Shown piece by piece: positions 48,004-61,190 of a DNA stretch of 64,000 bases. The stretch is from assembly GCF_901933205.1 (NCBI RefSeq), contig NC_044572.1, forward strand, positions 33,428,001 through 33,492,000. The letters run 5' to 3'. This DNA comes from Camarhynchus parvulus (lineage: Eukaryota; Chordata; Aves; Passeriformes; Thraupidae). Every line of letters begins with the position of its first letter. Positions within the stretch are counted from its first letter, which is position 1. A model generated the notes under the pieces. The model saw only the letters and a program-made list of their open reading frames with translations. It was not told where the DNA came from and made no database searches. Both the position numbers and the translations under genes were made by a program.

Positions 48004-48220
48004 ATTAAAGGCTCCCTGAGTATAAATTGGCATGATGCACTGTAAATGATTCACAAATGGAGGAGTCCCTAGGTGTGCATTGACTCGCTACACCATAACG
48101 TCTCCTACAGAGATTTTACAGCATCCTATGCCAATGATCCATGGATTAAGGGCTCCCTAAGTGCACATTGACACGATAGACTGGAGCTGTTTTGGTCTAT
48201 CGTGTCAATGATCCGGTGAT
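48004..48220. repeat. Three related units, the last a perfect 16-bp hairpin
   Basis: Units start near 48004 (GATTAAAGGCTCCCTGAGT), 48061 (GAGGAGTCCCTAGGTG) and 48144 (GATTAAGGGCTCCCTAAGT). Each continues into an ATTGRC-like segment, and two later reach CAATGATCC. In the third unit, CATTGACACGATAGAC (48166-48181) and its exact complement (48195-48210) flank a 13-base loop. The family is not recognised. Confidence 0.7.
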
Positions 48221-51200
48221 AATGACAGTGTCTTGTGCAGATCCACTGAGACCAGAGTTGTTGTGGTTCCTAAAGGAAAAGCTAAAATTGTCCCACTTAA
48301 GTAATATTGGCTATTTTGGGTGCTACAAGAACATGGACAAAGCTTTCACAATCTTCTCCTTTGTATCAGTTGAGGTGTGTCTTCAGTGGTGCAATTTTGT
48401 AGTCTGGGTGGCTTCTGCTTGTGTATGTACACACATATGCAGGTTCATACAAAAAAAGTGGACAAGTGCACTCGTAGACATTTTATATGCATAAATCTTT
48501 CTTCATAGAGAGGCAGACTGCCACCCTAAAATTTTGTCACTATCATTGAGGGTACCAAGACTCAAACTGAGGGAGAGTCATTCTAGATATAGACCGACTT
48601 CCTATGCAAAAGAACATAGTTCTCCCTACTATAGAGCAGGACAGGGAAGGGAAATGAGAACCCAAACCATAACAATGCTTAGTTATTCTGTTTATTACAT
48701 CTCCATAGAAAATGCCTCTCCAACAGTTGTAATCCTCCCCTTGCACAAATGGGAATATTGGAAAATAACAAATTTAATGTGGTAAACCTGTGACTACAGT
48801 GCAACTATGAGCAAAATACAGCCTTTCCTAATATGCCTCAAAACCAACAGCAGTGGTTTAACATGTTGAAAATAATATTGTCTAGTCCTTGTACTGTTTC
48901 TGTGGAGACAGGAGAGAAGAAGTCAGGAACACAGAGACATGTAAGAAGAGAGTGTTAGCAAGTGTTTGTCATCCAAAAATTGTCTGGCATTTGCAGCATC
49001 CTTGGTCAGCATTTTCACCTTCAGCTACTCAAGCTTTAGAATTGCTATGGTGAAGAAAAAGTTAAGACGTCAAAAAATCAGGTTGCAAATGAAACAGCAG
49101 GAGAGGAAGAGTTAAAAATATTAAAAAACCCAATTTTGGAGGATTGAAACAAAAATACAAAATTTTAAACATACAATTAAAACTGGAGTTCCATCAGCCT
49201 TCACAGAGCTATCTCAGAAGAAATTCATGATAATCTGAATACATTTAATTGAAACAAAGGGAGAAGGTCTTTGACTGTGATTACAATATAAACAAATACA
49301 TTATACATTGACAACTGGATTCTTTGATGAAATGCTGCTTATAGATGCATTATATTGGCTTTTCAGGTCCACTGACATTCATTATAAAAAATTTCCATTA
49401 TAATATACCATCTTCTGAAATGTTTAAATTCCTTGACTCCTGACAGTCAGGGAAAAAGATACATATTAAGAATTTTAAGAGTATTTCCATCTTCTGCATA
49501 ATTTTACCTTCACAGAAAGTGAAGTCTGACTTCCATTTTATTTTCAGAGGTAAAATATGTGCTACTGAGAAAAGTCCAGGGATCATCACTGATGCTTGGT
49601 GGCTTAAATTCCAAATCATTTTCACTGTTTATATTCCTGAAATTACAAATTTCATTAGGTTTACATTTCATGGAAGATATCACTTTATCTATAGCATACA
49701 TACAACTACTTTAATAATGTTTAAGTGGATTAATTGCTTTATTTCATAATGTATAAGGTAAAAGTTTCCCTTCCCTTCACATTACCAGCTGATTTTCAGG
49801 AGTAAACTACTCCAGTCTCCCCATTCCTAGAAGTTCCCTTTCCGTAAAGGTCTGACAATTTTTGGTGACAAGTGTGGAGATTTGAGAAACAGAAATTATT
49901 GCAAACATTCAGCTTGCTAATGGTTCATTTCAAGAAATATAGAACAGAAAAGGTTATAAGCAGTTGTTCAACCAACCTCTCTCATTGCCATAGAAAGTCA
50001 ACGGATAGATGTTATTTATTACTAAGGTAGTGAAAACTGGGACCCCATCTTGGACAGCAAAGTAAAGATGCAGTAGGAAATCAGGGCATTGGGTAATCTA
50101 TTTTGGGCTGCAGGCTGGCACTCAACACAGTTTGCAGAAGGCAGAAGTAGAGGGGAGATTTCCTAAAGAAGTACTGGGAATACAGAAGAATCATATAGTC
50201 TTCAAAAAATGGAAATATATCTTTGGAAAGGCTCTTCATAACACCTATCTTTGACTTCTTCACAATCTACCTCCACACAGAGGCTTAAGAAGCCCATCTC
50301 AGCTGGCAGCTGATGATTATGCTGATGTCCGGAGATCCCAGATGCTGGGGTGATGTCTTCTTGCATTTAAGGAGAAACCATGGGACTTGATTCCAGGTGC
50401 GACAAACCATGACTTTATTACTAGCAAACATCCCTAGCATGCTCTGTATATATATATATACACACTGTGGATTCATCCATTTTGATAACTATAAAAGACT
50501 TTTTCTTCTCAAGAACATTATTTCCACAAACCTTACTCCATTTTTAGCCAATCTTCCTCTCTACTCCTTTGCTTGTAAATATGTGCATTGTGAAAATGCA
50601 GTATCAAAAAGAAAAAAAAAAATACTGCCCACAGGATTCACTACTTAAAAAATAATTGTATAATTGTTTTGATAAGCTAACCAGAATGAGCCTTTTGCAT
50701 ATCTTGCTCTGAGGCACTTTTGCCAGTCCCTGGTGTATGCAGAACTGAACTAAAAATTTCACCCAAGCTGACTAAACTACAAGGCATCATTATAGTTCAG
50801 TGGGGCTGGGGTAAAGCACAATAAATGGTACCTGTTTCTGTTAAGAAAGATGAAGAGTGAAGGCAGAAGGAAGACAAGTGGCATCCCTAGTACCTGCTTG
50901 CTTTCCACAGCAATCTGCCATGGCCTTTACCTTCTGCCATAGTCCAGAGAGTTTATTCCCAGTAAGAGATCTATGAATACCCATACACACAATTTTACAG
51001 CAAATTACTATTTCTCTGAAAATGTTCAGTGCAGAGATGCTTGGTATGCTTTCAGTAGCACCATATAATGTCTGAACAGGGCTGAATCTGTCCTCATCAG
51101 TAGCAGCAGGATACCCTGGGGACAGCCACTATCTATCTCCTGCTGAGGTTGCTCCTAGACATACTGCATACTTCAGCCAATTTGAGAGAGAATACTGCTT

Positions 51201-52050
51201 TTCTTTGCAATATTAATGGGAAATGATGCAAAAGTGTAAAACCTAACATGGATCTGATGCATTCAGAAGTTGAAAGGCTGGGATAATAGTTATATTATAT
51301 CTCTTTCTTGAGAAACCTAACCAATGCCAGTTAGTACTGAGCTCATGCTGCAAATTAAATCTCCAACTCTCAAGTTGTTAAAGAATAAAAATATATGGCC
51401 ACAGTCGTGATATATGTGGAGGAATGGAAAGTCCAAGTTGGAAATAGATGGAGAAATGGAGGGAAAAGGAAAAGCTCTTGGTTGATTTCAGCTTGGCAAT
51501 CAATAAGTACATGTGAGAGAGTCAGGTCAGGGAAGGATCTGAGGCTCATTTTTCCACAGAAGTGAGGAAGAAGAAAGGGAAAAGACTGGGATCTAAGGAA
51601 AGGATGCAAGAAATCCACCTGTGTCTCAGAAGTGGTTTTTTTGGTTTTTTTTTTCCTCAGATGGTAAGACCCACTTTTCAGTGGGTATCTTGAAAGAAGA
51701 GCTCCCCGGGGTCTGGGGACACCTCTTGACACCCTCTGGTATAAAGGTGCATGAGATTTGTGTGAAGATGGATGGGATGTATCTCAGTTATCTGTACATG
51801 GTTGCCTCCTCCCATTGGATATGTCCTTAGCCACTTCAGGGGTCTGTTCAGGCTGGGTGGGGTGCCACTGGATCTGTGGGAGACCTCTGCCCATCAGTAG
51901 TGGCAGCTGAAGCCGATCCCAGCTGTCCAAGGGCATCTCAGATGACACCAGCCTCCTTGTCTAGGTAACAGATTCAGTCCCATAAAAAATGCAGGTCTTG
52001 TTGCAAAACTGGTGCTTTGCATGTGCAATTTATAGCTGTCCTGAGAACCT
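48221..52050. other. Intergenic, no feature recognised
   Basis: AT-rich unique sequence with a short (TA)n tract at 50446-50463. No gene or mobile element identified. Confidence 0.55.
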
Positions 52051-52640
52051 TTAAATCCTGTGCACATGCCTGAGATAAATATACCCTGAAAAATACTCTT
52101 CTTTTTTTAAAAACTTCCAAATTTTGACATTTGTACCCTTAGTATTTAATTTTGAGATGAATAATATACAGATGAAAAGTACACTAAACTTTTCCTTATG
52201 AAAGATCTTTCAAACATTAGCTGAATAATATTTGCCCATTTGACCATCTGAGTAATTACTTTAGAATGTCCTCTCCTGTACTGCTTTGCTAGCAGTCAGG
52301 CTTCTGTAATAAAATATTATGTTCAAAATATATTTTAGAAGAAAGGTATATAATCCTGTTAATGGATTTCTTTAAATTCTCTATATGTGTTTTGCAATGA
52401 AATAAGCATATCTGTAGCAATATCTGAAGTTCTGCTTCAGGATTTATGCACTCTTAATGGATGGAGATTATTTCTTTGGATAATATAAATATCCCAAAGA
52501 TTTAATGAAGCCATAAAGACATTCATTAGACTTCTGTAATTAGAATTATAGCTACAAAGGCTTCAGAGTGCTAAATATACATGCAACATTTACTTGTTTC
52601 AAGCTTTCAATAAACAGCTTTCATCCAGGGAAGAACTCAG
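52051..52640. promoter_or_regulatory. Candidate conserved non-coding element
   Basis: Unique, strongly AT-rich sequence with clustered motifs such as TTCATTAGACTT, CTGTAATTAGAATTATAG (about 52535-52552), CCATAAAGAC and TTGGATAATATAAATATCCC. It looks more like regulatory DNA than neutral AT-rich filler, but this is judged by eye only. Confidence 0.25.
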
Positions 52641-54480
52641 AGCTGTGGATGAGGGATTCGCCTCCAAACTGGTGAGAGGGCTCTGAGTGTCAAACACGGC
52701 AAATAACCCACAAAACTACATTTTTGGAGACCAGCTCCTAGACTCCCTGCAACCTTCCAAGATCCTCTCTTTGAAGGCTACTGTGGAGCATACCTCAACT
52801 AAATGTCACCTCCAGCTTGCAACAAAGGTTCAGATAGATCCTTAATTTCTCAGCCTGATGTTTTCTTTGTGTCAGATGAGGATCACAGGTATGTTTTGGA
52901 AATTGCTTGGAGACCTTGCACAACCATGTGTGGGAATGTTTGGGCTGAATCTGGCCCTGACTTCTTACTGTAAGTGGAGCAGAGTAACACTTTTAATGTC
53001 ACAAATCCAGTAATTTCTCCAGTTCCGTGGTTTGCTCAGGCTGCTTCACCCCCATGCAAATGTTTTCTCTGTTTTCTATGCAAAGAACAGCAAGACACAG
53101 AGCCCAGTGATGATGTCTCAGAATCCAATCAGAAAACCTGCATAAAGATGAAAGGTCTTACCAATGAGAAGTGAGCTTGCTAAACTACACCTTTCAATGA
53201 ATTCAGACAAAACTGAAAAATGTTGTTGATATCAGATCCTTAGGCTGATTACTGAAGCGTTCGATTTTTCAGCATGTCAATTCATCACTGTCTACCTGGT
53301 TATATTTAACACTTTCTCCTGTTTCCATCCTGCCTGCTGAGATAGGCAATCTCTGTCACACGGTATCTGCTTCACCAGAAGGTCAATAGACCATTGTGGA
53401 GGCCCATGAGTCCTGTTCTCAAGTCACCTTGATTGTCTTCACAATATTGCTGACAGCAGGTGGAGCTTCCATGTCTTGTGGCATCTAAAATACTAATGAG
53501 ATTAGAGCTTGCATCCTTCAAAGAGTTCAGTGCTTCCTTTTTGGTGCTTTACAATTATGCATACAGTCCATGGAATGCAAAACCTCTGCACCAATGGTTG
53601 CTGGCCTGGGCTGGTATTGCCAAAATTGGTTACCCCATTGTTCATTTCCTTTGAGAAAGTGCCAGTTTGCATTTTAGGCTGGCCATAAGTTCAAAATTTG
53701 TGTGAAGGGTAGTAAGCTTTGGGTAACTCAGCCTAGAGCTGAGAGGTTTGGATGTACATACAGAGTTTATGTTTGGCTACAGCTTATTAGTCCTGGCCAA
53801 ATTATGCAATATACATAAGGAAATGGAGCATCAGTCTGCTTTTGGGGTTATTTGGGAGGAGTTCTTAGGCTTCCACAACTCAAGCCTGACAGAGGCTACC
53901 TGTGGTACCAGAACTGTGGTGTGGGACTGGTGAGGATTAAATAACCTTCTCTTCTGCTATTTCATTGTCAACAAGGGGATAGAGCAGCTGCACAACCTAT
54001 TAGGTTGCCTCTCTGTTTCTGTCAGACTGTCCCTCATTATGTAACTGGATCCTGGATGCATATATAATGTATATACAGCATGTATAATGAATATACAGCT
54101 TTTTAGATCATCTTATAAATCAGTTGTTGACTGATTGAAAGGCATTTATTGTTAGAACTTGATGATAGTTTAGCACAAAGTGGCTTTTCTGGTTTCTTGA
54201 ACAGGGATTGCTTTTCCAGTGTGAGTCCTAAACCAAACTCTGGATCTGGAACATTCTAGATGTTAGGGAAATCAGTTTTTGATATTTGGCTTCTCCCCTT
54301 TGTAAAATGATAATCACTCAACTTGCATAGCTTTTTAAAGAGCATTGAGATCTATGGGTGAGACACAGTATAGGCATTCTAAGCATGATTTATTTCCTTG
54401 CTGGGCCTGTCCCTAAGTGGCTCATTGAAGAAACAACATTTATAAATATGCATAGCTTCCTGGTATAGAATTTTTCCTAT
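52641..54480. other. Intergenic, no feature recognised
   Basis: Unique sequence with short open frames only. Confidence 0.6.
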
Positions 54481-54960
54481 TCTTTTCAGAATATACAGGC
54501 TAAGCTGTTATTATTCACTTTTCCATTTTTAGAATCAACGATTAAATTGCACCACACTGCTGTGTTGTAGCAATTAAAATAACTACTGTCTATTTGGCAG
54601 CCCTTTAATGGGAAATGAAATTCACTTTTAGGCATATATCATGGTAATACATATATCATATGGTATACAATTTAGATCATTTTCGAGCACAGTGGCAGTA
54701 TTAGTTCTTATTCCCTACCTAACCATTGTTACAAGCATCAATTTTGTTAATTAAGAATTTTAAGCCCTGTGAATTTATAGTACAATTATGTTTTACTTCA
54801 TAAGTAGGTCTTTACCCCTCTACAACTATTAACAAAATGTCCACTTATATTATTTACTGGCGGTTTCAAAGGTTTATGAAATTTCTGATGAAGATTTACC
54901 CTTTTGTCTAAGCTTTGCTCACTGTGTGTCAGCTGTTTGTCAGCAAAACATAACAGTGAA
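54481..54960. promoter_or_regulatory. Candidate conserved non-coding element
   Basis: Unique AT-rich stretch with homeodomain-type sites: AGCAATTAAAATAACT near 54569, TTTTGTTAATTAAGAATTTT near 54741, and TTTACTGGCGG near 54852. No repeat or coding signal. Confidence 0.25.
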
Positions 54961-57900
54961 GACTTTTGACTTAAATCCTTTTTTTTTTTTAAAGAAAAGC
55001 CAATTCATCAGGTAAGAAAGACTGCTGCTCGCACTCTCAAGTCCTGCCAAAGACAAATGGCTGTAAAAATTTAAAATCAATCATTAACAGATTAGCTGTT
55101 GGTCCAAAGTAAATAGCAATCAGCTTATTAGGCATCAGGCAGAGTGAGATAAAGGGGAAGAGTTATTGAAAATGAGGATGTTTGCTGGGGCTGTGCTGAT
55201 GGAGCAGAACAGGGAAAGGCTGTTTCTTTGTTGCTCTAATTACAAATGGAAAATAACCTACAGTGCTGAACAAGTTGAGCTCCCTAGCTGAATTGAATGG
55301 AGCATAGTGCTTATGTTCTACGTCATGGCTTGATTTATCTTGATTATCAGTAGTTTGCACTACTTCTTCCCTCCCCAAAAGGCTCTGTTTGGCATTCTCT
55401 TATATCGAAGTAAATCAATTTTTGGCTCTGCAAAGAATGGGATGTTGTGAGGAGAGTTGCCACAAGAGAAATGCCCTTCTCATCCAAAAATATAATTTCC
55501 ATACAGGAAATTCCTCTCATATGATGGAATTTTGTTTGTGACAGGGTTTCATTATGGTTGAGTGACAGATTGCTGGTGACTAAATCACAGCGGGCTTTGT
55601 GCCATGGTTGTATTCGGACACTGTGAAATTCTGCAGAGCAGATAAATTCAGAAAAAGGCGGATGTTGTAAGAGGAAATGGAGAGAGAAGGAATGGAGGGT
55701 CAAAAAGGCTGAGAAAACAGAAACAATAGAAGGTGGGTAGGAAGCAAAGCTGAGGGGAAAGAAGATAAACAATAGCTGGGAGTAAAATGACATGAGGAAG
55801 CAGAAAACTCGAAGCGGGAAGGAGAAGGAAATGGCTACAAGTTAAAGTCAATTACAAAAGCTCCCTTTCATCATATAAACAGTGAAGTGTTTACATAGAG
55901 AGAAACTGACCATTAGAATGATTTACTGGCAGTGGGGGGCATTTCCCCATGGCTGAGCATGTGAAATCCAGACTAAGATGTTTTTTCTAGCAAAATAGGA
56001 TACCTGAGAATTGTGCGTTCAATGTTTTGAGCACAGTGAATTGAAAGGTCTGTTTGTGAAAAAATCTGGAAATGGCACCTTTCTGTTAATGATGTGATTC
56101 CACGTTGCACTTGTGAACCTTCAGTCAGTAGGTAACCTCAGACAAATTGCTGCTCACCAAGCTGGTGTGAGCTGTAATCCCTTGTACCCTGAGCATGAGG
56201 TTACACACTGCTGCCTCCTGGCTGGCACCCACGCTGTGTGACTGTGCGACAGGCCTCTGCCTCTTGGCTGCATGGATGCAATGCAGCGCCAGCGCCGGCT
56301 TCACTCCCTGGCAGCTAAACTGGCAGCACCTCAGCCAGCTTCATTTCAGCAGCTGCCCCTTCATCCAAGCGCCAGCAGAGTTTTACCCTTCCCAGTTACA
56401 TGTCTGGGGCACTGCTCAGCCCTGGAAGAAGAGGGAGGCTCTGCTAAACCACGCTGGCACTGGGATGGTTTTTCGCCCTAGTGCAGGGCTGTAGTAGAGC
56501 TACAGCAACACATCCTCAGCCAGGGCTCCTCTGCCATGTACAGTACAGAGACCAGACACGAAATGTGGGGATCCTTTTTGCAGAAAAAGAAAATAAGACC
56601 AAGTGAGTAAGCTTCCATATGATCTTAGTTCTTTTTCCTTAGGAAAATATACATACAGCCTGCCAGAAGAAAAAGTATTCTGGTATTCTTTAAAATTTTC
56701 CATTAAATAGCTGTGGAAAAACAGGAGAGGAGGTATTTCTTTCCACTTTTTTTCTTCTTTTTTTTTTTTTTTTACCCTGCTTTTCATGTATCAAAACCCA
56801 AAGGGTCTATCTTCTGTTCATTTTCTGCTGCTTTTACTTTAATTTACTCTCAAAGATTCCCAAGCAAAATTCATGAAATTACAGAAATATGACTTCAACA
56901 GAAAGAAAAAAGTGAAAAGTCTCTGGAAAGCACACTCAAACAATTATTTGACAGTGTTTCCACAGAGAAGACCAGTCAGCTGGCAAAGTAGCAGAGGCCT
57001 CTTTTTCACCTGCTGAACTGGATGAATAAGTTACACAGAACAAAAAATTCCTTTTTTGCCTGCAAATCATGGAGTCCTGGGACACCAGCCCACACCTGGG
57101 GGTGACAGAGCTGTGGCAGTCTGTCATCCTTGAGCTGTTTCTCCATGCACCAAGGAGCAGAGGGGTGGTGCTGCTTTCTGTCTACAGCAGGAATTTTTTA
57201 AACTATTTGCAATGGACAGAAGGGCAGCATGGGGAGAGTACAGGGACAGTGTTATGATGCTGTAGACATTGATCCTGGCAGAAATAACAGCAAATGGACT
57301 TGCAATATGAATGGTGGTGTTTCAAATATAGAGGGAGGGACATTTTCTAGTGTCATCTTCAGCCTAAAAGAAGGCTCCTTGCATATTACTCAAAGAAGAT
57401 TGTAGTGTTGTCTGCGGGTTGCATATGTCAAGATAAATTCTTGTCTTCTTCCTTTTCCTACGTATTGGTGTCCTCCGGTCTGCTGGAAGCTGTGAAGTGA
57501 ATTTTGTGTGTTTGCAAAATTTATCTCCCTGAAGAAAACTGCCAGGTTTTCGCTCAGTTGCTTGTAAGAACAGATGAAAAGTAGAAGAAGGGTGGAAGGC
57601 TGACAGCTAGCCAGTTGCTGGGATGCCCTACAGAAAATTGAAGAAGGCAGCTGCAGGACTGGCTCTTAATAACAGAGAAAGACTAGAAGTAGTTGACATT
57701 AAGACTGTAAAGAAACAGTTACACTGGTGACATGTATTATACAAGGACTGCCTTACTTATTTTTCCATCCACATACTCCTTTTATACAATTTTTGCTTCT
57801 TTTAATTAAGTGTTTCAAGAGAAAATAATGGGATCTTAAAGCCTCCTGTATTTTGGAAAAGGTAGTAGTAAATTGTGCGGTTTTGACCTTTTCAGCTTTT

Positions 57901-60599
57901 TGTAATTTGATTGGCTGTCTGTTCCTCTCCCTCCACTATTTACAGCTGCAGTGAACTGTGCAGAAGGGGTAGGATGGCTAGCCAGCTGAAATACAGAATA
58001 TTTAAAAGGTTAAAATGCTGCAACATACTGGTGCCTTCCACACAGTATATGGGCATTATAAATTTTGCTGCGTTGGTCACATAAAGGATTGAGAAATTAA
58101 ATGACTTCATGAATCAATTTCTGTGGGACAACAAATGTGACCAAAATGAGGAAAAATTGTATCACTGTGACCTCAGATCTGGGAAGCGTATTTTTTTGTG
58201 TTTATTATTTTTGCTGCAGTAATAGATGAAGACTCCTTCTGAAGAACAGGATCATTTTAGCAGGTGTTGAGTATCAATGAGTGACACAAAGAAAACCTGC
58301 CCCAGAAAGCCTGCAATCAAAGCATCTTGAATCCATTCAACAGGTGACTAAATAGAGGTGGTGACCTTCTTAGGAATAAATATTTCTTTTTTAGCATACC
58401 AGAGGGAGATCTTCAGGAAAACATGGTATACTTTGAAAGTAATTCCTTAGCAGATGGAGACAGTAATACAGAAAACACTATTACCCATGTAATGAGTCCA
58501 GAGGGCATCTGAGGGGCAATGCCAAATAATTTGGTACCCAGGCAGTGTGCTGAGGAGATTGACAGGAATGTACCAGGGCAACAGGAGATCAACAGAATCC
58601 CAGACCAGGATGACAGCTAAGACACTAATAACTAGAAGAAATAAAATCTTCAGTATTTGGTACTTCTCTTTGTCATTGATAATGAGTCTGGTAAACAGCA
58701 TTTAGTTCTATGAAAGATTTTCTCAGTGGAAAAGGCTGCTAAAGGCAAATGTGAAGAAAAGCTTCTCAGGAAAAAAAATGGGGGGGGGGAGGCAGCAAAT
58801 CTTGGCTTTCCTGAAAATAAAATCTGCAAAAATATGTATTTTAATTTTTTGTGCAAGATAAATCTTAAAAGCAATACCAAAGAGGTGTGGGGTCTCATAA
58901 ATTCCAGCAATGAAATTTCTGGCACCATGAACACTGTTAAGGCAGATCAGCAGTAGCTGGACCTCTGCACTGAAGCTGGAGGATTAAGGCTGAGTCTCAT
59001 TTTCCTGCCCTGACCCCACACATGTCTGCACATGGCTGAGCAGAGCAGAGCAGGTGAAACACCACAGGAGCACCACGGGTGATCAAGTGGGAACCAGATA
59101 CAGGCAGAAAGAAGTGATGAATCAACTAGGGTTGCAAACACAATTCAGAATTGTGAAAATTTTGCTCTAGCTCCTCCGTGATCTTGGAAGTCAAAAAGTT
59201 TCATCTCATTCAAGTTGTAGCTCTGGATTAAAGTCAGAAGTGTGGAGGAAAAGACTGTTACCACACTGAGCTACTGGGAAAATATCTTCAGAAGGAAATG
59301 GCAGTATTGCTTTTGATGCATCGTTTGAAACACACTCATGATCTTCAGGGATTTATTTTCTGTGGTCATAAAAACTGAATGTTTTCATTGATTCGGATAG
59401 CTTCTTTCTGGAGGAGCTGCAGCTGCCGGGGCAAACAAGCCTCCATTCTGCTGTGCTGATCCCCCTGGGAGCCAGGAGTGATTGACAAGGGGCTCTGGTT
59501 AGGGCAGACTCTTACCCCAAGGTAGAGGAATTGGTCCGTGCATTTCAGTGAGAACAGCCTTTGCAGCACTGAGCCAGGGGGATTTTCCTTCTTTCCACGA
59601 GCATCAAGAGGCAGAGAAAAGTATTTCCAGCCTGCCTGTGATGACAGGACATGCAGACACAGCCCGTGAAGCTAATCCCACTCTTCTCCTGCTGTCCAAG
59701 GTGGCCTCTATCCCATCCTCCTTAGGCTATCCTCGGAAGCAGCAGCAGGAAATCCATGCAGGAAATGGGCGTTCTCTGGAGGTAGCTGGTGCATACCTTG
59801 CTTGAGGGACAGGAGGTCCAGAACAAACTGCATCACCTCCAAAATCACTAAGGAGTGGAGATGGGTTGGACATGCTGTGGGACCTGTGCCCAGGCATCCT
59901 TGCATGTATCTGAGTGCAATCTCCTGATGCCTCACCCACCCCTCCTGCTGTGGAAGACGGTGTCCATCCCAAACATTACAGCTGACTCAGAGACTCGGGG
60001 ACTTCATCAGCCCAGGGACACAGCTGCTTGCCTCCTCCTCCCCCATCCACGCCACAGCTGCTCTGGGACAGCCTGCTGCATTTACCCTGCTGTTCAGGGA
60101 AGACAGAGCAGAGGCAGACTGAGAGGCTTTGAAGGAGCTGAGCTCTGAGGTCAACTGCTGGGCATGGTGGTACCTCGGTTTGCCTTGATGGCTGAGGGAA
60201 TGCAATGTCCACTCCTGCTAAGTGGCTGAAGCTGAGGGGCCCTCATCTCTTCCCCCTCTTGGATCTACAACCAGACCATCCACAGAAAAGATATCAACAT
60301 TAGAATATACATATAATACCTGGTTACATGGAGATATAATTTATTGAAGCCATTGTTTAGACCCCGTGGGTGGCACTACAAGTACCTGGCCATGAAACAG
60401 AGCTCGTGAGGGATGAGAGTCTCTCCTGGAGGTGGTGGTGGCCTTTGACAGCCTGGGGACCCAGACAGAGACCATCCATGGGTGAAAGGGGGAAGCCTCT
60501 CCATGAGGCAGAGCTGGAGGTGGGCGAAGGCAGCTGCCGAGTCTGGGAGGGCACAGCCCCGCGCCCAGAGGGCACTGACAGCCCCCACCCACAGTGCCG
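54961..60599. other. Intergenic, no gene recognised
   Basis: Mixed unique sequence. There is a long T run at about 56756-56773 and a GC-richer interval at 59400-60600 with overlapping open frames on both strands but no recognisable protein. Confidence 0.55.
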
Positions 60600-61190
60600 G
60601 GCTGATTCATTTTCATCCGCTGATCAGATATATTTACTTCTCGGGTATTTCCCTAACCAGAATTGACTGCACTATAATTGCCTATTTCTTTGGTCCATTG
60701 GCTGTTAACCTTGAAGCGCGTCGGGCGGAGGCAGGGAGGCCCTCCCTGTCAGGCCTGACCCCGGCCCGCGCTGTGGGCTGCCATGACAACCGCGACAGAT
60801 GTCACCCATGCCGCCCGCGCCCCCCGAATGGGGAAAATCGATCTTGCGACGGCGCCGCCGCGCACAGCCACCGACCTGCCAAGTGCTCCTGGCTCAATCA
60901 TTTGTTTCATCTAGCGAGGAGAGGAAAACATAAAAGAAATGAAATGAATTTGACCTCTGTCTTTCGAGTGACTCTGGCGCTGCGCTGAATCCTAGCAAGC
61001 GCCTCTTATGAATTTGAAAAAATTACATTAGGAATAACATTTTGAAGTGAAATGACTCTTGTAATGTCAACCCTCCAGAAACATGTTATTTCAAATGTCA
61101 GATACCTAGCAATCGTTTGCTATTTTCTGAATGTGTCCGGAGGTTATCTTCACCTCAGATACATTTCAGATAAATTATTTTAAAGAAACT
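60600..61190. promoter_or_regulatory. Candidate regulatory block with a small isolated CpG cluster
   Basis: An AT-rich part (GATTCATTTTCATCC, TATAATTGCC, CCATTGGCTGTTAACC) leads into a CpG-dense core at 60715-60885. Returning AT-rich sequence follows (TCAATCATTTGTTTCATC, GGTTATCTTCACCTCAGAT). In the core lie two adjoining palindromes, CAGGGAGG/CCTCCCTG (60732-60748) and TCAGGCCTGA (60749-60758). No coding gene or strong splice donor was seen. It may be an unmethylated enhancer or a minor promoter. Confidence 0.4.

Noticed and set aside
59481..59495. Second PBX-MEIS-like site TGATTGACAA
   Set aside because: The last base departs from TGACAG and the neighbourhood is GC-rich with no other supporting sites.
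60482..60988. 168-codon open frame near 60.5 kb
   Set aside because: It crosses the change from GC-rich to AT-rich to CpG-dense sequence without a domain or sensible codon pattern; regulatory DNA is a better reading.
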